From Methanomassiliicoccales archaeon (GTDB lineage: Archaea > Thermoplasmatota > Thermoplasmata > RBG-16-68-12 > SOIM01), in the NCBI GenBank assembly GCA_030593295.1, contig JAUVHO010000021.1:1-37047 (forward strand): a stretch of DNA of 37,047 nt, written 5' to 3'. Below the pieces are notes generated by a model. It made no database searches. It had not been told where the DNA came from and saw nothing but the letters and a program-made list of their open reading frames with translations. Shown piece by piece: positions 30,559 to 37,047 of this stretch. The first letter of the stretch is position 1, and each line of letters starts with the position of its first letter. The position numbers were made by a program, and so were the translations under genes.

Positions 30559-31647
30559 ATGATTGGAGAGCTTTTGCCACATGAGCTACGTGACCAAGAG
30601 GATCAGATTGAAGGGTTTCTTGACATTCTCTATGAGAAAAGTGGTGTGATCAATGGTGTATACAGGCCTTTTACCTTCAATGAAGACGACATCCCAGCTG
30701 CAATAGATGCAGATGTTGTATCCACACTTCTTGAGGTTCGTATCCTGCGAAAGGACCTCATTCCCAAGAGAGGACTCTTCCCATCTCACTTCAGGCTTTT
30801 TCTGGACAAGAATATATTCTGCTATTTGTGTTATCACAATGGCAGAATGACGGTTCTGATAACATTGATTGAGAAAGATTTGCCTTATGCGGTTCGTCTG
30901 CTGGAAAGGCGCACACGCCTCGTCTATAGACTAGCCTCGCGTCAGAAGAATGTGGTAGATGAACATACTTTTGAAAGGATTCCGCTGCCGGAGACCAGGC
31001 CGGAGGAATTCACTGACCGCCTATGGAACCAACTGCGAAGGGATGGAACGCTCAAAGCCTATCAGGTCTTTGACAGAATGGCAAACATGAAAATCCAACT
31101 CGGAAGGTGTGATCTTCTCATTGACAAATTACTGGACCGAGCCATCGATTTTGAGAGGGTTAGTCTTCTGAAGGGTCGCTTGGCAGACTCTAGTCGTTTG
31201 GAGTGGATTGATTTCGAGAAGCTTATATGCTCAGTCCTACGTATTCTTGGACTTTCTGCGAAACGTAAGGGAAGGCCCGGAGAGACGGATGTGTTTGTGG
31301 AAACACCTATCAAGATGCTAATAGAATGCAAGCTGAGAAAGAGAATCTCATCATCCGTCTATGAGGAGGCAATCCACGAGTTGGAAAGACACGGCAGAAC
31401 CTTGCAGGACACTATGCTTTTTGTAGTGACTAATCATCCTCGACGCGAGTTGACTTTCGAGTTTGGCCAAGCTCTCAGGCAGGATGTCAGGATACTGTCC
31501 TCAAGCGACCTTAGCTCCCTCTTGGACCTTCATCTCCAATATGATCTCTCCGATGCTGAAACGGTTGTAGGGCTGATCTCATACTGGCACCTAGCCAATA
31601 GGTTGAAGAAGTTGTATGGTGAAAGCTCATATGTTCAATCCGACTGA
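30559..31647 (+). CDS. Mrr-like PD-(D/E)XK restriction endonuclease-like protein
   Basis: A 362-residue protein. The C-terminal part has FEKLICSVLRILG, then the nuclease core: Asp244 in GETDVFVET, Glu256-Cys-Lys258 in MLIECKLR, and further SSVYEEAIHELERHGRT, matching the Mrr/restriction endonuclease-like fold. The N-terminal about 210 residues are not recognised. I placed the start at ATG 30559 because GGTGA lies just before it; the longer open frame adds 18 residues. It is 64 bp after the restriction-modification gene and on the same strand, so it may be co-expressed. Mrr family enzymes often cut modified DNA; whether this one does is unknown. Confidence 0.72.
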   Translation: MIGELLPHELRDQEDQIEGFLDILYEKSGVINGVYRPFTFNEDDIPAAIDADVVSTLLEVRILRKDLIPKRGLFPSHFRLFLDKNIFCYLCYHNGRMTVLITLIEKDLPYAVRLLERRTRLVYRLASRQKNVVDEHTFERIPLPETRPEEFTDRLWNQLRRDGTLKAYQVFDRMANMKIQLGRCDLLIDKLLDRAIDFERVSLLKGRLADSSRLEWIDFEKLICSVLRILGLSAKRKGRPGETDVFVETPIKMLIECKLRKRISSSVYEEAIHELERHGRTLQDTMLFVVTNHPRRELTFEFGQALRQDVRILSSSDLSSLLDLHLQYDLSDAETVVGLISYWHLANRLKKLYGESSYVQSD

Positions 31648-31809
31648 GAATTGGACATCGACACATCAGCCTCATGATTATTTAGTATCGGCAACTCTGC
31701 GAACCTCTTGACGGAATCCTTGGTCTTCCTTTCCTGGCAATAACTGTCTATCTGCACCCTGCCTTGGGATTGACAAATACGAAATAGGAGTCCCACATTC
31801 TCGTGACCT

Positions 31810-32937
31810 GTGGAGATATCTAACTGTTTCTATCACCTGAAAAGGCTTCAATGCACACAGGACGAGAACGAATTCACCTTGGCTCTTGCTAGCGTTCTGG
31901 CAAACAACTCGGTTTTCGAACACAAGATACTGAAGGAATGTGGTGTAGATGTCTCGAAAGACGATTTGGATGTCATAAGGACATTTCAAATGACTTCTGT
32001 ATCTAGCATCCCCGATTTGGTGGTTGAGGTTCTGAACAATGGCGACCTGATTGCCACAATTCATTTCGAAGTCAAAGTTGAATCTGAGCCTAACAAGAAT
32101 CAAGTAGATAGGCATCTGGAAGGTGTCAGGAATCGAGCAAAACTTCTAGCAAGCACAGGATCAGAAATACCCGTATCAACACTTGTCATTCTATCGAAAC
32201 ACGACACGCCCTTGTTTTCGACCCAGCGTAGTGTTGAGTGGTTGAGTTGGAATAGATTATGCAGATTGCTTCGCAAGAGTCAATGTGGCGACCCTGTCGC
32301 GGATTATCTTACGCAATCTTTATCGGATATTTTGGAGGCAAGAGGAATGGTAGAATTCGATGGGTTCGAAGTAGACAAGTGGGGCAGATATGTGCAAATA
32401 CATGAAGAGAACACTTCTCTTTTCGAGGAAGTTGAGGATCAGTTGGCCCAGTTCATCGAGGAGTTTAGGGAACTAATCCGACAGCATGTAAAAGACAGAG
32501 TGAGCCCCTATGACAAGTTCCAACAAGAGGTCCATGGAAGAGGGAGGAATTTTCAGTTCTGGTTTCAAGGGAAAAGAGGTTCTCCGGGTTACGATTACTA
32601 TGTTGGACTGAGAATCTCCCCAGAGGATGGCTGGATTGAGACTTCGATCTCTGCCGACAGGTCAAGCGATTCTAAGAGGCTTCTTAGGAATTTGGATGGG
32701 CGAAAGATTAGGAGGTTGTTTGATGGTTGGTCAATCTACTATGAGAAGGGCTGGGAAGAGAGGGTAGTCGGTATAGACAAATATACCGAGGTTCTGGACC
32801 TTGGCCCCGCCTCAACCGCTCTGATTCTCCGCAGATATGTCTCAGAAAATTCTAGTTCTTTTGGCAACGGAAGAATAAAAAGGAGAATTGCTGACGACTT
32901 GAAATCGGCGTGCGAGATTTTTGGGCTCTTGTCCTAG
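31810..32937 (+). CDS. PD-(D/E)XK nuclease superfamily protein
   Basis: A 375-residue protein with a GTG start at 31810, right after an in-frame stop. The opening QDENEFTLALASVLANN is typical of a family of predicted PD-(D/E)XK nucleases, followed by IPDLVVEV with Pro68-Asp69 and FEVKVES with Glu87-Val-Lys89, giving a complete PD...ExK set. The rest has helical and mixed regions, including HGRGRNFQFWFQGKRG near 240, with no named domain. The gene is separated from the Mrr-like gene by 162 bp. It may be an anti-phage or repair nuclease; function unknown. It is distinct from the Mrr-like and type IIG nucleases by sequence. Confidence 0.65.
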   Translation: MEISNCFYHLKRLQCTQDENEFTLALASVLANNSVFEHKILKECGVDVSKDDLDVIRTFQMTSVSSIPDLVVEVLNNGDLIATIHFEVKVESEPNKNQVDRHLEGVRNRAKLLASTGSEIPVSTLVILSKHDTPLFSTQRSVEWLSWNRLCRLLRKSQCGDPVADYLTQSLSDILEARGMVEFDGFEVDKWGRYVQIHEENTSLFEEVEDQLAQFIEEFRELIRQHVKDRVSPYDKFQQEVHGRGRNFQFWFQGKRGSPGYDYYVGLRISPEDGWIETSISADRSSDSKRLLRNLDGRKIRRLFDGWSIYYEKGWEERVVGIDKYTEVLDLGPASTALILRRYVSENSSSFGNGRIKRRIADDLKSACEIFGLLS

Positions 32938-33152
32938 GATATAAGGAAATCGTCGACATTTCTCACTCTACCCTTAATGCATTCCAACTTTGGCATTTCT
33001 ATGCTTGCGAGTGTTCACGTCTCGAAACAGATTACAATAAGCAGGCTCTTACATATCCATCTAGACAATCTTGACGGAGCTTCTGGCTGTTAGGGTATAG
33101 CAATGGCGTATGACGGATGCCTTGTTTCGCTACGAACTGAAGGCCTGTCCTG

Positions 33153-33788
33153 TTGATTCCCGAACATGGAGTAAGCGTGAGTATCATATCACAGAACAAC
33201 ACTCCTCGACGTGTGCCCCTAATAAAATGCTATCACAAGGAAGAATGCAAATATCAGCATCTCGAAAGAAACCGGACCTGGCAACTGGACGCCCAGCCAT
33301 CTACTGGCATAGACTATCTCACAGTCCTTGAATCTCCTCCGGGCGACTGTCGGTACATGTACGACCCTGAGAATAGCTCTATTGCTCTTGCCACAATTCT
33401 GAAGGCATTCTGTCCAGAGTATGATAAGAATGTTGAAATTCGCAAGACAGACTTGCTGAGAATCCTCCAAGAAAAGAAGATATTCGTTATTGACGCTTGT
33501 CTATGCCCCGTTAAGAGAACTAAGAAAACTACGAAAGAAGAAGAGAAGACAACAGAGTTCATTAGGAAATGTGCAACAGCATATCTTAACAGAGAAATCG
33601 CAAGGGTGAAGCCACAAAAAAAGATCATTGTCGCGAAAGCAAATCTGCTATGGAGATTGGAAGACATACTGAGAAAATCGAAGCACGCAGACAAAGTACT
33701 CCGGGAGAAGGTTCCGTTTCCAGGTTGTGGACAACAGAATCGATTCAAGGCAGTGATTAGGCTGGCTAGGGAAGCAGGGAAGCTCTGA
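33153..33788 (+). CDS. Uncharacterised protein, possible uracil-DNA-glycosylase-like fold
   Basis: A 211-residue protein not confidently assigned. It has LTVLESPPGDCRYMYDPE near residue 55, FVIDACLCPVKRTKK near residue 111, KKIIVAKANLLWRLED near residue 155 and PFPGCGQQNRFKAVIRLA at the end. The ESPP...Y-Y pattern and the P-F-P-G-x-G-x-Q near the C-terminus recall bacterial proteins with a UDG-like fold, but the alignment is from memory and weak. The start is uncertain: TTG 33153 begins the longest frame and lacks a clear ribosome-binding site. The gene lies in the island between a predicted nuclease and a gene remnant. Confidence 0.45.
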   Translation: MIPEHGVSVSIISQNNTPRRVPLIKCYHKEECKYQHLERNRTWQLDAQPSTGIDYLTVLESPPGDCRYMYDPENSSIALATILKAFCPEYDKNVEIRKTDLLRILQEKKIFVIDACLCPVKRTKKTTKEEEKTTEFIRKCATAYLNREIARVKPQKKIIVAKANLLWRLEDILRKSKHADKVLREKVPFPGCGQQNRFKAVIRLAREAGKL

Positions 33789-33858
33789 TTCATTGCCACA
33801 TTGTTAGACAAAAGATTCATCTACGCGGGACTCAATCCTGGACACTCAGGGGGAGTAG

Positions 33859-34065
33859 ATGGCACGTAGAGCCAAACAAAAGGAAAGAAGTGAACGCGCT
33901 GATGCTGCACACATATCCATCCGCCTACATTGGCATGACAACGGCTGGAATGGATGTCTTTGCGAGGGCCCGTCCGAGAATGTCTACTGTGAGATGCATG
34001 CACTGATTTCGCAATCGATTGCGTGCACTTATAATTTGGTCTCACCTTTACCATTGCCCACCTGA
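33859..34065 (+). pseudogene. Truncated N-terminal fragment of an accessory protein
   Basis: A 68-codon frame starting MARRAKQKERSER. The middle, ISIRLHWHDNGWNGCLCEGP followed by NVYCEMHALISQ, has the look of the conserved start of a much larger accessory-region protein family: a His-Asp-Asn-Gly-Trp-Asn-Gly core with spaced cysteines. The reading frame then ends after an unrelated 12-codon tail, 19 bp before the convergent end of the Argonaute gene. I infer a truncated gene whose remainder was lost when the SPARTA pair or neighbouring DNA recombined here. I cannot name the parent family with confidence. Confidence 0.5.
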
Positions 34066-34084
34066 CATGCTTGAAACGAGTCAT

Positions 34085-35608
34085 CTAGATGTAGAACTTG
34101 AAGTTTGGACTCCTATCCTTTACTATTGGGTTTGACACCAGGATCTCTCCCACTGCGTCTGAGAACATTATCGTGACTGGTTCTGAATCACCCAGTTTGC
34201 AGGCGTTATAGTTCAGTTTTGTCAAACAGAAAATGTCATAAGCTATTTGCTTGACATTTGCTTTCCCATGTTGGAGTTCGATTTTGAGAGGTACTGGAGT
34301 CTCCCAACCATCGTATGTTCCGAGTCTTGGCTTGAATCCTGACGCCCACAGGTAGGTTCTATTCTCGTTCCACTTCCAGAAAGTCCCTCTCAATATCGGT
34401 TTGCGCCCATTCCGAAAGAGTTTCATACCTCCCCGTTCGAGTTTCACATTGACTCCCACCAACTTGACTCCTGGAGGACATGCCTTTTTGTAACCGATGT
34501 ACTCTAGCTCACCTATGCTTGATCGGGAATGTAGGAATATCTCTTTGAGTTTCTTGCCCTCAAGGTCTTCGTACGTCTTCAGAATCCCTTTAAGGAGGTT
34601 TCTTGCGGCTTTCTTGCTCAGGTGGAATTGGTGGTCATCTGGGGAGTACCATGGGCCTTCGTCTCCCAAGAAAATGATTCCGTCTCCAGAATCCAGAAAC
34701 ATCTGGGCAGCACAACATGCAGTCCGGTTGCGTTCATCATCGCTACTTCTCCTGAAAGCAATTCCGATGTAGCACACACCTTCTCGAGCATCTGCAAGTT
34801 TCCAAGGTTTGCCTCCAGACTTGTAGTAAAGCGCTGTTGAAAGGTTCCATGCAATGTCCGAAACGGGGGAAAGTTGCCTTCGGTATTCTTCACTGTCAGC
34901 CCGGAGTGTAGACTCCCTTATTATCTGGATTGGGATCCCAAATTTCATAGACTTCGCCTTCAGTTGGCGTCTGAAATCAACAGACAGCCGATACTGATCG
35001 AGGGTCCAGTCCAATGGCTCCAACTTGCCGGAAACCCAATCTTTGATACTTGATTGACCCTCAGACCTTCTTCTTCGTTCCTTCTTAGTGGGAAGGCGCC
35101 CCCAAGCTTCACCAGGCCTTGAGAGTGGCCTGCAGTATTTCCAGACCTCTTCTGGAACCATGCACACCAAAACATCAAATGACTCGTCTCGTTTCTTAAC
35201 TATGGAGATACCTTCGAGATACTTGTCAACAACGTCGAATGCACGTTTGTATGGATCGCGATGTTGTGAAGCTTTGATCAGTTCTGCCTTGTCCATTGGG
35301 TAGGTCCAAGCCGGTTTCGTTGGCCAGACCGCTTCATACGCTGCTTCAAAGCCTGGGAAAGGTGGCCAGAGTCTCTTATCGAGTCCTTCTTCGGGTAGTA
35401 TTGGTCCGGTCATCAATTCTGACCATTCTTTCAATCTCTTTATCCCATCCGGTGGCCCGAGAACGCCGTATGTTATGTTCATTGGATGTGAGGGCAAGTC
35501 TGAGTCGTAGGGGCCAAACAGAGACAGTCCATCGTGAGGGTCTTCCAGTCTTTGACCGTATCTGAATTCAATCAGCGGCTCCCCAAATACTCCTACTTCA
35601 AGACTCAT
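34085..35608 (-). CDS. Short prokaryotic Argonaute (MID-PIWI, catalytically inactive)
   Basis: A 507-residue short pAgo without N or PAZ domains. The MID region includes DFRRQLKAKSMKFGIPIQIIRE near 225-245, which fits guide 5'-end binding. The PIWI region has SDIAWNLSTALYYKSGGKPW, YIGIAFRR, FLGDEGPWYS and IFLHSRSSIGELEY. The PIWI catalytic tetrad is not conserved: the first position reads GIAFRR rather than GxD, and the HRDG-like position reads HSRSSI. So it binds nucleic acid but should not slice. Its ATG overlaps the end of the TIR-APAZ gene by 11 bp, as in SPARTA operons. Expected partner: the TIR-APAZ protein, activated on guide-target recognition. In characterised systems RNA guides and DNA targets are used; here that is inference. 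Confidence 0.9.
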   Translation of the reverse strand: MSLEVGVFGEPLIEFRYGQRLEDPHDGLSLFGPYDSDLPSHPMNITYGVLGPPDGIKRLKEWSELMTGPILPEEGLDKRLWPPFPGFEAAYEAVWPTKPAWTYPMDKAELIKASQHRDPYKRAFDVVDKYLEGISIVKKRDESFDVLVCMVPEEVWKYCRPLSRPGEAWGRLPTKKERRRRSEGQSSIKDWVSGKLEPLDWTLDQYRLSVDFRRQLKAKSMKFGIPIQIIRESTLRADSEEYRRQLSPVSDIAWNLSTALYYKSGGKPWKLADAREGVCYIGIAFRRSSDDERNRTACCAAQMFLDSGDGIIFLGDEGPWYSPDDHQFHLSKKAARNLLKGILKTYEDLEGKKLKEIFLHSRSSIGELEYIGYKKACPPGVKLVGVNVKLERGGMKLFRNGRKPILRGTFWKWNENRTYLWASGFKPRLGTYDGWETPVPLKIELQHGKANVKQIAYDIFCLTKLNYNACKLGDSEPVTIMFSDAVGEILVSNPIVKDRSPNFKFYI

Positions 35609-36992
35609 CTAGATCATCAATCTCTTTTTGAATTACACTTACTTCTTCCAATTCTTCGTCGTCCCACTCGTCAACTACCAACTCGATTTCATCCTCAATT
35701 GGCTCTTCATGTTCCGAAGTCTTCTCCTCAACTACTCTTACTGGAACTTCCCCTTTGATGAATTCTGCAGAAATCACTATTTGCTCCCTTTCATTCTCGC
35801 CCAACACTATCGTATCTTTATCCCCAGCCAAGTAACTCACAATTGCCAGAGAACGGTTATACCATTCATGATTCCACCAATTCTTTCTTATCCTTCTGCC
35901 TCTCGCAAAAGCAGATTTGCGCTTCAATGGTTCACCGGACATGTCGGTCAGGCGCAGGCCGATTGTCAACTGAGCTATGTAACCATAGTCAAGATCTTGT
36001 CTCACTCTGAATCTAGGGGAGAGGCAGTATTGGAATTCCTCTGGTTCCTGTTCCACTCGTCTCCATATTCTTCTTCCTGAAACTTGGACCCTTGTGTATC
36101 GGCCGGAGTATCCTCGGAAACGAATTCTGTTGCCGTCCAGAAGTCCGGGAGGGAAGTGCAGTTTGTTCCTGTCCGCTACCAAACCTCTTCTCGATAATTC
36201 TGCATGAATCGACCTCGATAGGAGATTCTTAACTATGTTGCCGCTGTCAATACCTTCAATAGTAGCGGTCTTCGACAAGGCATACTCTTTTTCATAAGTG
36301 ATCTGATAGTTCACGCGATGGTCTTCAGGTGGTGAATGGAAAGCGAAGGCAGTCCCCCCATCTTTTGGATAGATTGCCCAAGTATCTGCAAGTGTAAGGA
36401 GGGCGTAGCGCGAAACATACGTGTTGAATCTGAACTTCTTTATCACGTCAGGTATCCTCAATATCCGCAAACAGTTTGTGGAGACCTCCTCCGGTTGGTC
36501 ATCCGTGAACCCCGTGTCCAGAAAGGTAGCGGCAACGGTCTCCTTCCCGTTTCTGATTGGCTTTGGTGCATCTATCGAGGAGAGCTTCTTCAGAAGCTTT
36601 CTAAGTCCCAGAGCCCAACTCTTATAGAATGGAATGAAAGTCAAGTCACTTGTCATCCAATCCAACTCAGTTGGACGAAGTCCATCAACATTGAGAGGTA
36701 TAAGGAAGTCCTCTTTCCTACTCCGTGCTATGTTAAGGGCTAGAGTTCGTTCTTTTACTGGATTTGGCTTAGATAGTGAAAACCTCGAAAGTAGCGCAAT
36801 AACTCTGAACGTTTCGCTTTTGATTGCTTCGTCTATGTTTCTTGGATAGGACTCGCCTCCTAGTAGCTTGAACCTGTCGCACCAGACAGCATAACCTTCA
36901 CTCGTTAGTTTGAGGGTTAGCCACTCTGCCAAATCCCCATCTTCCGAAGCATAGCTGATAAACAGATATTGCCTTGAACGTTCTTCTACCAT
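35598..36992 (-). CDS. TIR-APAZ effector of a SPARTA-type system
   Basis: A 464-residue protein. Residues 1-130 are a TIR domain: LFISYASEDGDLAEWLTLKL, EGYAVWCDRFKLLGGESYP, then IALLSRFSLSKPNPVKERTLAL, with Glu81 at the position of the NADase glutamate in SPARTA TIR domains. The remainder (about 150-440) is an APAZ-like region that pairs with short Argonautes; it is beta-rich, with FRGYSGRYTRVQVSGRRIW and WWNHEWYNRSLAIVSYL. The last 40 residues are very acidic (EEPIEDEIELVVDEWDDEE). SPARTA effectors hydrolyse NAD(P)+ when activated, causing abortive defence. ATG 36992 has GGTGA-type signals upstream; only 55 bp precede it in the window, so the promoter is not resolved. Followed by the overlapping short Argonaute. 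Confidence 0.88.
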   Translation of the reverse strand: MVEERSRQYLFISYASEDGDLAEWLTLKLTSEGYAVWCDRFKLLGGESYPRNIDEAIKSETFRVIALLSRFSLSKPNPVKERTLALNIARSRKEDFLIPLNVDGLRPTELDWMTSDLTFIPFYKSWALGLRKLLKKLSSIDAPKPIRNGKETVAATFLDTGFTDDQPEEVSTNCLRILRIPDVIKKFRFNTYVSRYALLTLADTWAIYPKDGGTAFAFHSPPEDHRVNYQITYEKEYALSKTATIEGIDSGNIVKNLLSRSIHAELSRRGLVADRNKLHFPPGLLDGNRIRFRGYSGRYTRVQVSGRRIWRRVEQEPEEFQYCLSPRFRVRQDLDYGYIAQLTIGLRLTDMSGEPLKRKSAFARGRRIRKNWWNHEWYNRSLAIVSYLAGDKDTIVLGENEREQIVISAEFIKGEVPVRVVEEKTSEHEEPIEDEIELVVDEWDDEELEEVSVIQKEIDDLDES

Positions 36993-37047
36993 CTCAATCG
37001 ATACCTACCGCTTCACCGTTTTCTGTTTTGGAGATTCTCTCTTGCAC

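Larger units (their letters stand above)
25047..37047. mobile_element. tRNA-Ala-linked accessory/defence island (right end outside window)
   Basis: From the tRNA-Ala recombinase to the window edge all recognisable genes are accessory: recombinase, restriction-modification, several nuclease-like proteins, a gene remnant and a SPARTA-type pair. Composition is visibly more AT-rich and intergenic gaps are longer than in the core. The left boundary at tRNA-Ala is supported by the adjacent integrase. The right boundary and the matching attachment repeat are not in the window, so extent and mobility are inferred. No plasmid, viral structural or transposase genes are seen. Confidence 0.6.

Noticed and set aside
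34085-35608. Catalytically active (slicing) Argonaute
   Set aside because: The aspartates of the PIWI catalytic tetrad are not present at the GIAFRR and HSRSS positions, and the protein is short with no PAZ domain.
1-37047. CRISPR array or cas genes
   Set aside because: I saw no regularly spaced repeats of 24-40 bp and no Cas proteins on either strand.

Overview
This is an archaeal contig, most likely from the Thermoplasmatota or a relative within the Euryarchaeota. The signs are archaeal-type LeuRS, TrpRS and PheRS-alpha, an Sm-like protein beside eL37 and PurF, the eL18-uL13-uS9-RpoN operon, the archaeal GTP cyclohydrolase MptA, TATA-box promoters, GGTGA-type ribosome-binding sites and frequent TTG/GTG starts. 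The phylum call is inference from gene content; no marker phylogeny was possible.

Layout. The left edge (1-223) holds the first 74 codons of a tyrosine recombinase directly downstream of tRNA-Lys. From about 390 to 25,050 lies compact housekeeping DNA: leuS; a tandem ribbon-helix-helix regulator with a perfect palindrome before it; a short FtsZ-like GTPase; yjbQ; mptA; a 54-residue zinc protein; a TPR protein; trpS-pheS; a zinc-ribbon/LURP-one-like protein; a ubiquitin-like conjugation locus (E1, then Ubl-E2-JAMM); hxlB with an endonuclease IV-like protein; the ribosomal operon; tRNA-Pro; an FAD disulfide oxidoreductase; a KaiC-like ATPase followed by two winged-helix proteins; a tRNA-Leu with three introns; a coiled-coil protein; Lsm-eL37; and two tandem purF paralogues. 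From tRNA-Ala (25,047) to the right edge is a visibly more AT-rich accessory island. It opens with a tyrosine recombinase and carries a fused restriction-methylation protein, two further PD-(D/E)XK nuclease-like proteins, an uncertain UDG-like protein, a gene remnant, and a two-gene short Argonaute plus TIR-APAZ (SPARTA-type) system.

Highlights. (1) A compact ubiquitin-like system: E1 with a Uba2/Uba3-like CT motif, a Ubl ending in Gly-Gly-His, an E2-fold protein with HPN and a cysteine, and a JAMM protease with an Rpn11/CSN5-type signature. (2) A tRNA-Leu(UAA) split by three introns, each folding into a bulge-helix-bulge; removing them gives an 85-nt leucine tRNA. (3) An apparently intact SPARTA operon in an archaeal tRNA-linked island. 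(4) Tandem PurF paralogues with complementary defects: the first keeps its nucleophilic cysteine but has lost the active-site arginine, while the second keeps the pocket but has an in-frame amber codon between its ribosome-binding site/ATG and the cysteine codon.

How they fit together: the core genes serve translation, nucleotide and cofactor synthesis and probably protein modification. The island is a defence module whose enzymes act on DNA (restriction) or on cellular NAD (TIR), delivered by a tRNA-targeting integrase. All functions are inferred from sequence.
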